Shown here: positions 33,551 to 46,115 of the stretch, in pieces
How the letters are laid out: each line of letters opens with the position of its first letter
Position numbering within the stretch: position 1 is the first letter of the stretch
Source of the DNA: Pollenia angustigena
Lineage: Eukaryota; Arthropoda; Insecta; Diptera; Polleniidae
NCBI GenBank assembly: GCA_930367215.1
Contig: OV884059.1
Coordinates: forward strand, 248,991,803-249,055,802
DNA length: 64,000 nt
Direction: 5' to 3'
Translations under genes and position numbers: made by a program
Notes under the pieces: model-generated
Databases searched by the model: none
The model's input: only the letters and a program-made list of their open reading frames with translations
What the model was told of the DNA's origin: nothing

Positions 33551-36074
33551 TTTTTTATATTTCATGTTAGCCGAACAAGACCCACCCAACAAAACAATAA
33601 ACGCAAACCCAACCCTAGAAAAAGTCAAACAACCGGATGAAGAAACTGCCAAGACCAACACTAAGGATGATGAGAAAATAAAAACTGAAGAGAAAAATTA
33701 TTGTTTGAAACCAAATTACACCTTCAAGCCACAAGGCCTCAACCCAGGCCTATCGTATGAACAGCGTCAGGAAAACTACAATAGAATTCGTTCCGAAATT
33801 TTTAGAGATTATGTACCCATAGTTAGCAATAAAATCCGCAAAACCAGGGAAATATACGCCTTAAGAAAACAAGAGAGGAAAGTTATAGCATCGACGGTGA
33901 TTGGTAGCGAGGACGATATTAGACCCTATATGACAGTCGAGATTAATGATTCTCAATATCAGGGCCTGTTAGATAGTGGAGCTTCTGTGAGTTGCCTTGG
34001 CCGAAACTGTATTGAGAACGCGAGGCAAATGGATGCGAAAATACTTGACTTTAAATCTTCTGTGCATACAGAAGATGGGAAACAACATTTAATTATTGGT
34101 AAAATTTTCGTAAGGATTAAATATGGGAACAAATTTGTGGAAATGATGTTATATTTAGTGCCGAACTTAAGTCAGGAACTGATATTAGGGTATGATTTTT
34201 GGAAAAAAATAGGTTTGAAGGTTGCTTTTGAAAACAGTATAGTCGATGAAATTTCTCTCACGGAGTCGGAAGAGTCCAGGATGCACCAATTAACGTCACG
34301 TCAACGAAGAATTTTGGAAAATGTAAAACAATCGTTTCGGTGTTACACACAGTTTGGCTTGGGAAGAACGCAAATCGAAAAACACACAATAGACACTGGA
34401 GATGCACCTGCCAAAAAGATGAGACACTACCCCGTGAGTCCAGCAGTGCAAAAACTGATATATGCTGAACTTGACAGGATGATCGAACTGGACGTAATCG
34501 AAGTCGCCACTGGAGCAGAGGGGAACAACCGTATGACCTTGGTCATTAAGCCCAACAAAAACAGGCTTTGTCTCGACGCCCGGGAGCTAAACAAGGTTAC
34601 GAGAAGGGATGCGTACCCTCTGCCCAATATAGACGGTTTACTGGCGAGGTTAGGAGATACCCACTTTATCTCATCCATCGACCTCAAGGACGCCTTCTGG
34701 CAAATCCCTCTGGATGAGACAAGCAGACCAAAGACAGCGTTCACAGTTCCTGGCAGACCTCAGTATCAATTCAAAATGATGCCTTTTGGACTGTGCACCG
34801 CTGCTCAGAGGCTTTGTCGGTTGATGGATAAAGTGGTGCCATCTGAGCTAAAGGATAGAGTCTTTATATACCTGGACGATTTATTGGTAGTGTCCTCAAA
34901 CTTTGACGATCATATGGACATGCTTCGTATTGTTGGACAGAGGTTAACGAACGCTGGACTAACAATTAATATGCAAAAATCGAAATTTTGTTACCGAGAG
35001 TTGAAGTACTTGGGATATATAGTTGGCGGGGGAAAACTAAAACCGGATGAGGAAAAAGTTAGGGCGATTTTGGATATAGGTCCACCGAAAAACCAAAAAG
35101 ACGTGCGAAGATTTTTAGGCACAGTAGGGTGGTATCGCCGTTTCATTAACGATTTTTCTACTCTTACGGCACCTTTAACGGATACCCTTAAAAAAGCTCC
35201 TAAATTTAATTTCACCCCTGAGGCTATGGAATCTTTTGAAGAGCTCAAGCGTCGGTTAGTAACCAGTCCAATACTGTCTAGCCCAGGTTTTGAAAGGCTA
35301 TTCTATGTCCAATGCGACGCGTCAAACGTAGGAATAGGGGCAGTTCTATTTCAAAAGGACGATGAAGAAGGCGAACACCCTATCGAATATTTTTCGAAGA
35401 AACTGAACCAGGCCCAGAGGAATTATTCTACGACGGAGAAAGAGTGTCTCGCAGTAGTCTTGGCCGTAGAAAAGTTTCGGCAGTATATAGAGTTGATGGA
35501 CTTCACGGTCATCACGGACCATTCTAGCCTTAAATGGCTGATGCGTCAGCAGGATTTAAACGGGAGACTTGCTCGATGGAGTTTAAAGCTGCAAGGCTTT
35601 AAATTTAATATCGAGCACAGAAAAGGAACAAAAAACGTTGTCCCCGATATGCTTTCGCGTCAAGACATGGAGGAAGTGATTTTGAACAGTAGCCCATTGA
35701 TAGATTTTAACTCTGAAGCCTTCAAAAATAAAGATTATCTAGCCCTAATAGACACCGTAGAGCAAAACAAGGACCGATTACCCGATTTGAAAGTTGAGGA
35801 TGGTATGTTCTACAAAAGGGTAAAGTTTAATAGAAATGAAATTGATGGAGAGGATGACTGTTGGAAGGTATGGGTACCCTCTGAGTTGACGGAGAGTTTA
35901 ATTCGAAGAGCACATGTCAACAATACTTCACATGGAGGAGTGGCAAAAACGCTATTTAACATCCGCGAATACTTTTATTGGCCTTCAATGACAGGTCAAA
36001 TTAGAAACTTTGTTGGCAATTGTAGTACCTGCAAGGAAATTAAACCCTACGTCCTCCCATGGGATGCGAAGTAA
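33462..36074 (+). pseudogene. pol: Gypsy C pol: protease, RT, RNase H, integrase finger
   Basis: 870-codon frame. Domains: linker with EQRQENYNRIRSEIF near residue 105, aspartic protease GLLDSGASVSCLG near 168, RT with SIDLKDAFWQI and the catalytic YLDD near 468, RNase H with FYVQCDASNVGIGAVLF near 616 and TDHSSLKWLM, and the integrase HHCC finger (H-NNTSHGG ... CSTCK) near 815-860. It then leaves frame at about 36050, so the integrase core is in another phase. The frame opens at 33456 with no ATG and is -1 relative to the second gag knuckle, so it is expected to be made by frameshifting at GGGAAAC. Confidence 0.92.
33477..33483 (+). promoter_or_regulatory. -1 ribosomal frameshift heptamer GGGAAAC (Gypsy C)
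   Basis: In the phase of the second Gag knuckle the codons are GCG GGA AAC, giving X XXY YYZ. Pol is exactly in the -1 frame, opens at 33456 and overlaps this phase to 33541. Same heptamer, phase and position as in Gypsy D. Confidence 0.78.
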
Positions 36075-36925
36075 AGACCCAAAGACCATTCCAGAAAATC
36101 TATGTAGACTTCCTGGGGCCATATCCTAGAACTAAAACGGGCAACACTTTCATTTTCATAGTCTTAGACCACAAAACTAAATTTGTTCTACTAAAAGCCT
36201 TATCTAAAGCAACCACCAAAGTAGTGATTGAATTCCTACGAGATGAAGTATTTTACAAATTTGGAGTGCCGGAGTTATTACATTCCGATAACGGCAAACA
36301 ATTCGTTTCTGAAGCCTTTGGGGAATTCTTGAAAATGTTTGGAGTCAGGCACATGCGCAGTCCTATTTATTCACCTCAGGCTAACGCAAGTGAGAGAGTG
36401 AATCAGACCATACTTAGTTCGATTAGAGGTTTCCTGGACAAAGATCAAGCTAAATGGGACGAAAACTTATCAAGGATTGAATGTTTACTTCGCGCATCTG
36501 TTCATTCGTCTACTGGTATTTCACCCTACTTCGCATTAACGGGATACAACATGATTACTCATGCTGATGCGTACGAAATATTGCGGAAATTAAAGTCACC
36601 TGGAGAGGGGGATATGCTAATACTGCCTAAGTCCTCACAGATGCAATTAATTCATCAAAAAGTCAATGAGAAACTTCACGATGCTTACCTAAGAAACGTT
36701 AAGTCCTACAACCTCAAGAGCAGAAGCATAAAATATACCCCTGGTCAGGAGGTCTATAGAAAGAATTTCGTACAGAGCAAATTTTCTAAGGGTATCAATG
36801 CGAAACTTTGTAGACCCTGGCTGAGGTGTAGAATTAGAAAGGCAATAGGAAATAGTCAGTACGAGGTCGAGAATCTAAAGGGACAGTTGATAGGAGTAAT
36901 ACACGCGCAGCACTTGAAACAATAG
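36059..36925 (+). pseudogene. pol: Gypsy C pol: integrase core and C-terminal domain
   Basis: 288 codons. Catalytic triad D17 (IYVDFLG), D77 (LLHSDNGKQF) and E112 (NASERVNQT), with a 34-residue gap between the last two, as in retroviral integrases. A C-terminal basic domain ends in HLKQ. The frame overlaps the RT-RNase H frame by 16 bp in another phase; the break falls between the HHCC finger and the core and is a small indel, since Gypsy D is continuous here. The true protein is part of Pol, so the methionine at 36059 is not a real start. Confidence 0.9.
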
Positions 36926-39266
36926 AATACTAATAATATTTGTCGTAGTGAAATGAATTTTAAAATGGAACGATTTGACAGGAATAATTGTGTTATTTAA
37001 TTTTATTTTACACCTGTGAAAATGGATGGAATATTGTTAGTTTGGAAAGGTTTTTGTCGACTTACAGGATAATTCACGTCTGACTTCGGTTTATGGATTT
37101 GTTATCATAGATCGAATAATTTACTTAGACTGCGCTTACGTTTTGCAATTAATGCCGAGTTTTTTTTTCCGATTACATTCTAAAGTTGTTTTATTTAAAA
37201 GTTTTTTTAATGTAAACAGAATAAGTATTTTGTCAACCACGCATTTCTCTTATTAATAAGCGATGAAAATGGTTTTTTTGTTGAACCAAAAGAAGAAAAA
37301 GAAAAAAGGAAGAGGCCGGGGTAACTCTTTTAATACGTGAGATTCTGTAATTATACACATACAAATGTATGTATATATACATATATTAATTTTGAACTTA
37401 CACATTTAAGAAGTAGCTCGCCGATACCTAAAAGCTTAAATTGTTGGCTAGCATAAAATGCCAACATGTTGGTTTGTTTTTACTTCTTGATTGAAAAATT
37501 AAAAAAGGAGATATCGTTGAACTGTGTTTTAGTAACGTCTATAGACGATAATAAATGGCGATAATTTACATATAGTCACTAAAATTGTTTTTTTTTTAAA
37601 CCCTTATTCAAGTTAAAACATTCATATGAATACAAACGTTAGATTTTAAAATGCTTAAAATAACTCGTGGTTATGAATCAAAGCTTTTCTGTTTTTTTTT
37701 ATACGAAACAGTTTCCAAGGGAAAAATATTGGGTTTGCCTTTATCACGAAAGTTGATAACATTTAATATAACCTGAAATTGCCAAAATGCGGATTTGAAG
37801 ATTTTTGGTTTAAAAATGCAGATTTTTTTTAAGCTCGGTTTAAACATCTCTTAATTGTCACTTATATTGCGAATTCTTGCATTAATAAGGGAAATATATC
37901 AACCATTCATGGGGGAACCGTTTGTAAATAGCTTCATTAGTACGAATTTATTCATAAAATATTATTCCAAAACTTAGAATTCGTACTTATGTATAAATAT
38001 CGCTAAAAGTTGTAATATTTGATCTTTTGTAAATTTTCAATAAGACCCTTGATGGTTTAAATAACATGCCAAGCAATTAACTATTAAAAAACACAGATGT
38101 AATTAATCCTTACTCTGACTGAGTTATCTAACTTGAATAAATATTTTTAAAAGTAAAAATATCCAAAAATTATCAGCCATGTTCTGAAAATCGCATTCGA
38201 GTGAAATTAAAATCGAATAAATGGGATCAACCTTCAAACTACCATCGTCTTAAAATTCCAAAACGCAGCCGTATATTATTAAGTGAATTGTTATATCCTT
38301 TTTCTAAATAAATGCATAAAAATATGTAATGAATGTCTTAGAGATTTATTGAGGATTTTTAAAATCTTGACGCAGATTTTGCAGTTTTTTAAATCTGTGG
38401 TTGATCTGTGGTTTTATTTTTGCTGATTTTACCTCTAAAAATTCTGGCACACTGAATGTAACATCACATTTTAAGGGAAGAATAAACCGGAACAAACAAA
38501 ATACCTATTCGCACTTCGCCGTGCAACTTAGCCAACCCCATTTTGTTCGGTACACTTCCCACTAACAGACAAAACGTAAGGACATCTTAGTTAAGTTACC
38601 CAGGGGGATGAATAGAATACTACTTACCTCGACTGATACGGGATCGGGGGGGCGTCGCTGCTGAACATGTTTTTTTACTTTTGGCTGGCTTATTCACCCC
38701 GATTGGCGGGTGTTTTCCTCTGAGGGCACGTTTAATTCCTTCGTCTTAGCATCTTGAATTCCTTCGTCTTAGCATCTTGACGGGAACAGTAGGGTGCTCT
38801 TGTTTTTTTTTGTTGCACACTTAGGAAAAGTCGATCAGCTGGCCTAAATCAAGAGAAGGAAATTAGGGGACAGTGGTTATGGTTAGTTTTGCACGTGTAT
38901 TCAAATTGGGACCAGTCGGCTACCTACCGTTTTTCCCACACCGACCTCATGGGGGTCTTGATGATAATCTTGAATGTTTTTTTTTTTTTGACATTGACGA
39001 AGAAAGGATCATCTACACTACGGAAGAATGGAGTATCGCACTAAACAACGTTTTTTCTTGTTGGTGGTCCGATAGCCGACGCATGATGTTCACTGGTTGA
39101 AGATAGAAAGGAAAAGAAATCATAGCGGATGGAGTATGCTAAGGAAGCCGAGCTCAAAAATCATTGGGCGTTTCTACACACCGGCCGAAAAAAGGTAAGG
39201 GAGTTGCCAGATCATGGGATTTCCCAACTCTTTTCACTCCACAGGCTATGAGAAAAGAGCTGGCTT
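36926..39266 (+). other. 3' untranslated part of Gypsy C
   Basis: AT-rich, no supported gene. The end (39190-39266) resembles 14260-14330: CACTCCACAGGCT, a purine-rich GAGAAAAGAG at 39250-39259, then GGCTT before the LTR. The purine run is the likely plus-strand primer although it is seven bases from the LTR. Confidence 0.6.
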
Positions 39267-40777
39267 TGTGACGGACACTGTTGTTTTTTTTATCTTGGCG
39301 TTTTTTTTATTAAAACATCACTTAGATATACCCATCTCTGAGTGTCATCACAATTTAAATGAAAATAAATACAACCCTACCACGTACTGAAAAATACCAC
39401 TCTACCACGGCGAATTGACTACAACGACAAAGTTTTGTAGACATGGCGTGTGGATACACAATTTTATAGTAAAAGTTCATTCGACAAGTGCCAGCGAAAA
39501 GTGTTGGTTCGGTAAAGTGTTCTTGGTTTTTTTTTAAATACAGTTTTTATTTCAACAACCGTTTTTAAATGGAAAAAAAATTAATGGAAACGTGGTTGTG
39601 AAAAAAACCAAAAAGCTAAACGACGGTAATGGAATGCAGCAACAGTGAAAAACGTTTCATAAAATATTAAAAGGTAAAGTTAAAATCAAATTATACAAAA
39701 ACACAAGAAAAAAAATGTTAAATTATAATTAATATCACACAATAGAAAAGGAGATCGTATCGTTAAATAAACGTGGATGGAATTGCCGGTCGATGGAGTA
39801 ATTTGAGGTTGAACATCACATCACCCACCCATTCAGTATTCCGTATGTCTAAAAAAAAAAAAGGAAATAGGGATACTAAGTTGGTCCTTTTTTTCGAATC
39901 GTTAGCCTTGGTGCCATAACTAACACGTTGTCACCAAAATACCGTAACTGTCTCACCACGTGTATTGAATTTACGTGTTGCGTATCGACCGTGACTACAA
40001 TAGAGGGAACATTCCAGCAATTACCTATAAGCAGGCATATTTTAAAGGAAGCTACACCAACAAGCAATACCATCCCATACCAAAGGAAGAAAAAAAACAG
40101 CTACACCATTACCCGTACCAGGCAACCATACCAACACCAACACATACCAACCATCACCAGCAATACCATAATATACCGGAAAGGAAATAACAGCTAAAAT
40201 ACCTCCGATACTTACCACCTATAGGCACTCATGACCAACACATATCAACCATAACAACAAATACCACTCAACAACCAAGAACATAATTTCTACCGAAAAA
40301 AAAGAAATTTATAACAACGAAGAAAAAAAGAAGAAGTCCGACAACAGCCGTGTCGAATTTTTTTTGCCACATACAGTCCGTCTGGAGTCAGCCTTTGAAC
40401 ATCAACAGTCAGCCAAACAGACAACAGTCATCAGCCATCCCATCTACCATCAGCCCATACCAACCCAAGTAATCAAGTGAGTTAAACGAAAAGAAATCCG
40501 GACCACCAGGTAAATCATTCCAACAACAAAACGCAATTAGAAAAAAAAACACCTGTTTTGAGGCCGAGAGGACATGGCCATAACCGCGTATGTAATTCAT
40601 TAAGTCGCTTATTGCGAAAATAATTGTATTTTTTTTATATACATATAAACTATTGTTTATATGTCAACTTGTTTCTATTGTTGGATGTCGAATCAAATAC
40701 CGAAACCAGATCGGAATTGTGAATATTTAGAATAAACAGAATTTTTAGTAAGAATTTAAAAAAATTTTCAATGCAAA

Positions 40778-42600
40778 TACAATTTCTAATTATTAAATAA
40801 ATTCATAAACTTAATTAAGTTTCAGTATACAAAACTAAGATTAGGTACGGTAATTTAATTACGATTGGAATACTAAAGTTAAATTTTTGGGCGTGAATTA
40901 AAATCTTCAAACTAGATACAATTTCTAATTACTAAACAAATTCGTGATTTAAATTCAAAAACTAGATTAAGTTTTAGTATACCCACTAAAGTAAGATGCT
41001 GTAAATAAATTACAATAACACTACTTAAACCGGTTTTTAGTATGAATCCAAATCGTCAATTTAAATACAATTTTAAACATCTGAGCCAATACGCAAGTTA
41101 AAATTCATAAACTTAATCCAGTTCGGGTATACAAACTGACGTTAGATACTGTAACTTCGTAACGATTGGAATGCTTAAACTGGATTTGTGGTATGAGTTT
41201 AAATCTTTAAATTAAATACAATTTTAGATACCTTGATCAATTTCATAATTTAAATTCATTTATTGAAGTAAGTTTAAGTATACAGACTAACGTTTCATAC
41301 TGTAACATAGTTACGATTAGAATACCTAAACTAAACATATAGTATGAATTTGAATCTTCAATAAATATCGTTTCAAATTACTTAACCAATTTCCTGATTT
41401 GGATTCATTAACTGAAATAAGTTTAAGTATACGGACTTAAGTTAGATACTGTAACAAAGTTACAATTAGAAAAATCAAACTTGCATTTCAGTATGAATTT
41501 AAATCTTTCAACTAAATACAAATTTTTAGATACAACCCCTTTCGTAATTTAAGTTCACAAACAAAAATAAGTTTGAGTATACAACCTAGTGGTAGATACT
41601 GTAACGTAATTGCCATTGGAATATGTAAACCGGATATCTGGTACGCATTTAGATTTTTCAAACTAAATACAATATATAATTACCAAACCAATTTATATTT
41701 AAATACTAAATCAAGTTTGAGTATACCAACTAAGGTTAGATACTGTAACATGGTTACAATTAGCAAGCTTAAACTTGAATTTTAATCATGAATTTAATTC
41801 ATTCAACTCAATACAATTTTCAATACATAACCGATTTCGGAATATAAATTAATAAACTAAAGTAGGTTTTAGTATGCCAACCAAAGTAAGATACTGTAGA
41901 TACATTACCGTAACACTACGTAAACTGGATTTTTAGCATGAATTTGAATCGTCAATCTAAAAATAATTTTAAATAGCTGAACCAATTCGTGATTTAAATT
42001 CATAAACTTAAATAAGTTTAGGTATATAAACTAAAGTTGGATACTGTTACTTAATTACGACTAGAAAACTTAAACCAGGTTTTTAGTATGGATTTGAATC
42101 TTTCAAGCAACTAAAATTTGTGAATATACTCGTAATATAAGTTCATGGATAAAATTGAGTTTAGGTATACATACTTATGTTGGATACTGTAATTTACCCC
42201 ACGTCTCCATGCGCTTTCGATTAGAACATGACATGACCATAACGCCGGCAGAGTAGCGGTATTAATTTGTTCATGTTCTTGTATGTGGGGAATACGTGTT
42301 GATGTTCATGTTCTGATTGACCACAATTTTTGTTGTTGTGCGTTTGGTTGTATACAGAAAATACATTGTATGGCCAACATCATGGCGCACATGGATGCTA
42401 AGACGAATGTTTAGGCAACGATGGCAGCACATGGACGAAAGATGAACATGAACAGTCTACACGAGTAGAATTCATGTGCGACATGATGTTCTTACCAAGT
42501 TGATGGATGGTGGAGACGGGTAGTTAATTACGATTATAATTCATATACTACGTTTTTAGTATGAATTTACATGGTCAAACCAAATATGAACTTGAATACC
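40778..42600 (+). repeat. Ten ~150-bp tandem units in LTR3 (interrupted)
   Basis: Same array as in LTR1 and LTR2; the last unit is split by the inserted element at 42197-42523. Confidence 0.86.
42197..42523. mobile_element. MITE with TTA target duplication in LTR3
   Basis: Exact insertion relative to LTR2: TTA at 42194-42196 and again at 42524-42526, one copy in LTR2. Ends CCCCACGTCTCCA and, inverted, CTACCCGTCTCCA: short imperfect terminal inverted repeats. No coding capacity. A 3-bp TTA target fits the PIF/Harbinger type; class is an inference. Confidence 0.82.
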
Positions 42601-42747
42601 CGGATAAAGAGTTTCATAGATACAGAATAGAATAACTAAATAGGGTAACTAATAAACAAATACTTATATAAATAATTTAATCAACAAAGGATTAAATGGA
42701 CAAATTATATAAATAAATAAATAATTTAACAAATAAATACTAAATTA

Positions 42748-42910
42748 GTAGTTAGTACTAACCGAATAAGTAGTAATTAATAACCGAATAAGTAGTAAGT
42801 ACTAACCGAATAAGTAGTAAGTACTAACCGAATAAGTAGTAAGTACTAACCGAATAAGTAGTAATTAATAACAGAATAAGTAGTCATTAATAACCGAATG
42901 AATAGGTAGT
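42748..42910 (+). repeat. 21-22-bp tandem repeat in LTR3
   Basis: Same unit as 20795-20960. Confidence 0.85.
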
Positions 42911-43131
42911 GCTGTCCAAGTAAATGAATAAAACCAATTTGGATTTTGTTGCTTTAATCGTGTTTTTAAGTTAAATTTGAATTTGATTAAACCAATTCAA
43001 TTTGAATTCAGGGTTTTAAGGGCAATTTGACAATTAACTCATTTTTCCGGCTCATTCCAGTTTTAAAATTTTAATTTGCGAACCTGACAAAATTTAAATA
43101 TTTAGACTTGAAATGAAAATTCTAAACGTAA

Positions 43132-43168
<37 letters not shown>

Positions 43169-43200
43169 TGAGCTAATCTTACGGGCTTATTCTGGAATTA

Positions 43201-43344
43201 TAGGGCCCATACACAATACCATCATGATTGTACAATCAAGTGATTGTGCAATTAAGCTTGAAGCACACAACACACCAGCATGCTGGTACAAAATTCATTT
43301 TTTACCAAAAATTGTGTGGAAAAGGTTGTAATGAATAACAATAA
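43201..43344. mobile_element. Foreign 144-bp segment replacing part of LTR3
   Basis: Starts TAGGGCCCATACACAATACC. The corresponding ~300 bp of LTR2 (about 29158-29455) are gone. GGGCCCATACACA looks like one end of a DNA transposon whose other end was lost with the deletion; this is an inference. Confidence 0.5.
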
Positions 43345-43954
43345 AGTATTGTTGTTAAATAATATATTTTCTTTATTAATTATTATTAATAAGATGTTTA
43401 TTATAATATTAATTGAAAATTAAATAGAATAGATATATACGAAAATAAAACATTTTTTGTACACTTTTTTTTTGGTATTCTAGAAAACAAATGACAATGT
43501 TTTAATTGATTCAGTATTTGGTTGAAAGGTAACTGGCGTATGGCGAAATGGTGAGTAACTTTTGGGGCATTACTCCCAAACATTTTTACAGGCAATGAGT
43601 AGTGCCACGAATGACAGTCAAATGTCATATGGGGTGGGCAGCCTGTCCAGGACGTGAACATCTGGTCCTGAAGACACGAGTTCGGTCATGTCAAAATCAG
43701 CGAAAATTTTTCTTATCATCAATCGACGGTCGTTTTTGTTAATGTTCTTTGTTTTATATCGCTTCGGTTTTTCATCTACATCTTTCGTTTTTGGCACGAA
43801 TTAAGTTGTGTATGTGTGAGTAGATGGACGCGAACCCCCCATTTCCGGCGAGCTTCAGCCTAAACACCAGCGTGCCATTGTCCATCGCGAAGCGAAGTTG
43901 AGAGTTTGATTCGGGTCAGACATTGCTCACTAAAATTTTCCCTCACGTACATCA

Positions 43955-44650
43955 CAATTAATTAATTAAAAAATATGTATTACAAAGTTATGAATTATTC
44001 GTTTGTTTGCTCGTTTTAGTTAAAGAAGTGTCATATTTGTTTTGTTATTGTTTTTTTTTTTAACTAATAAACTCCAAATAATAAATAATTTTTAATTTTT
44101 ATTTATTGAAATACTTATGTGTGGTCAATAGAACGCGAGCGCCTTACACGTGTATTAAAAAAGTGAATTTTATGCACACTATTATGAATAAAGATTTTAA
44201 AAAAGAGGGAAACATTTTTTTCGGAATCATTTACTGAGACGACTAAGCGAAATTTGTCCGATAGTCCTTCCGATTGTAATTTAAAATTAAATAGCAAGCT
44301 AGAATTTATAAATAATAAAGATATTGTGTTTAAATTTGCTACAAATACTTTTAATATATCATGGATCTGGGTGAAATTAGTAAGAATCTGTCCGTGTTGA
44401 GACCTAGTCTCTCACAATTTTCCGAAGTGCCCGCCCCCTGAAACTCTAAAATATCGATTTTATATCAAGCACAAACGCGTTCTTTTAAGACTTCGGAACC
44501 GAAACTTGTTCTTTTTCTTTTTACCATTTAAAAAATTCAAATTTTCTATTCAAAATTTATAATTGACTTCTTAACCAAGGAAGTATTCCTGAATCTGGAA
44601 TGTGTTTTAGAGTACCTGGAAGTCATTACCGGGTTAGGGATGGCTAAAGC
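43955..44650. other. AT-rich flank of LTR3
   Basis: No gene, RNA or clear repeat seen. Contains a 12-base T run near 44050. Confidence 0.5.
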
Positions 44651-45020
44651 CATTAATTTTTGAAGATTTACTTATTTAGAAATGAATTCAAGCTAACTGA
44701 AATTGAAGCATCCTCAATTCGAGATGTTTGTATATTTTCAGTAAGAATTTATGTTAAATATTGGTTTATAACCCCATCAGCGGTTTGTGCGCCTAGAAAT
44801 GATCTGCAGCTTTTAAAGGACCTTAAATATTATGCAGAAGTAAATGAATTGATTGGAACTGAAGCCATCAAAAAATCTTTGGTCATCTTTGGTACTTATC
44901 AGAAGAGCTTATTGCATTCGCCTTATTTGACGACAAAGTTTCTGTTGTATTTAGTATTTATTTATTTATTTGATGTTCCGTACCAAAGTATACTAAGTAA
45001 CACGACTCTTTGACAATCCC
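44650..45020 (+). pseudogene. Decayed transposon-gene fragment (HLWYLSEEL family)
   Basis: One frame reads IRDVCIFSVRIYVKYWFITP, APRNDLQLLKDLKYY and NELIGTEAIKKS. A one-base shift then gives HLWYLSEELIAFALFDD in the next frame (about 44884-44940). These blocks match, from memory, a widespread family of uncharacterised insect proteins that behave as repeats; its exact class is not known to me. No start or full domain remains. Confidence 0.5.
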
Positions 45021-45851
45021 TCTCAGCAGGTACCTAGTAGTACATAACTCAAATATGTGTTAGTGAAAAAAAATGTACATGTATTGATACATTTTTATTT
45101 TTCACCAGACATACAGGGTTTCATTAAATACGTTAAAATTTTATTTGTTTTATTAAGTACTTTTTTTGCAAAAATATTTTCAAATCGCATTGATTAAGTT
45201 TGAAATATGAACGTATATGCACATGATTTATATAAAACGTAGAAATTTAACAGAAAACCGTATTTTAATGTACATGTATACAAAAATCGTTTTATAGTAA
45301 ATATTATTTTAAAAAAATGTACCGTAAAAAAAAATTTGCTACCTTTAATATCATCTTTAAGAATACATTTTATCACCTTTTTTTACCTCGATGTCGAAAC
45401 CAAATTTAAAAAGTAAAGTTTTAAAACTATTATAGTGCATTAAAAAGGTGTTTTTAAAACTATTTTTAATTATATTTCATTTAATTACTGGTGGTGTTCT
45501 GTAAAAAAGCCAATTCATATACCTTTTGCTGATGAGTTATTAAATGCAATTTAAGTTTTTTGATAATTATACGTTACATTATTTTATAAAAAAAAATATT
45601 TTGTTAATTTATATACCCTGTTACAAAACTACATCAAATTACTTTAAAGTACTTTATACACTGATGTAACATTAACACTCAGGCAGTCAACTAGTTCAAC
45701 GGACAAGATTAGATAGAGTTATAGAAATGTTACTCTGCAATAAAAGAAATTCCTTTGCAATTCATGGCGATACAGAACCCAGTAAAAACTTCGCCTACAA
45801 AATAATCTGTTAAGTAATCAGAAAAAAGTAAAAAAATTACTTACAATTCAA

Positions 45852-45920
45852 CTAAAAGAACCAATGAATTCTACTGAAAGAACCAATGAATTCTACTGAA
45901 AGAACCAATGAATTTTACAA
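45852..45920 (+). repeat. Three tandem copies of a 22-bp unit
   Basis: GAAAGAACCAATGAATTCTA plus CT repeated three times, the last copy slightly changed. Confidence 0.85.
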
Positions 45921-45953
45921 GGGAAGTCCAAAATGAATGCATTAAAAAGTAAG

Positions 45954-46115
45954 CCATTATTATACCCTTCACCGCAGGTAGTGAAAAAGGATATGTATGC
46001 ATATGTATGCATTTAAGTTTGTCATTCCGTTTGTAATTTCTACAATATTGATCTTAGGCACTATAAAGTATATATGTTCTGGGTCCTTATGATAAGCGAA
46101 GTGGATGTCCGTCTG
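45954..46115 (-). repeat. Fragment of a TATACCCTTCACC-type dispersed repeat
   Basis: Reverse complement of the right end of the repeat at 59075-60072: shared blocks include TTATACCCTTCACCG, GTCATTCCGTTTGTAATTTC, TATAAAGTATATATGTTCTG and GTCCGTCTG. Non-coding. Confidence 0.75.

Larger units (their letters stand above)
30066..39266 (+). mobile_element. Gypsy-type LTR retrotransposon C, internal region
   Basis: 9.2 kb between LTR2 and LTR3: primer binding site, 1.9-kb leader, gag in pieces, protease-RT-RNase H, integrase, a 2.3-kb 3' UTR and a purine-rich end. With its two ~4.6-kb LTRs the element is about 18 kb. Gag has an in-frame stop and a shift, and pol has one shift before the integrase core, so this copy is dead although its domains are well kept. 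Protein motifs are close to those of Gypsy D. Confidence 0.9.
39267..43954 (+). repeat. LTR3: 3' LTR of Gypsy C
   Basis: Starts TGTGACGGACACTG, ends CACGTACATCA. It lacks the 3.3-kb 5' extension of LTR1 and LTR2. It is nearly identical to LTR2 except for a 327-bp inserted element (42197-42523), a replaced stretch (43201-43344, where about 300 bp of LTR2 are missing), a 50-bp deletion between ACGTG repeats near 39976 and small changes. The sequence after it (CAATTAATT) is unrelated to the bases before LTR2, so no clean target duplication is seen. Confidence 0.9.

Noticed and set aside
25511..43960. Target-site duplication of Gypsy C
   Set aside because: TATTA before LTR2 and CAATT after LTR3 do not match; LTR2 is shared with B, so the true outer flank is elsewhere.
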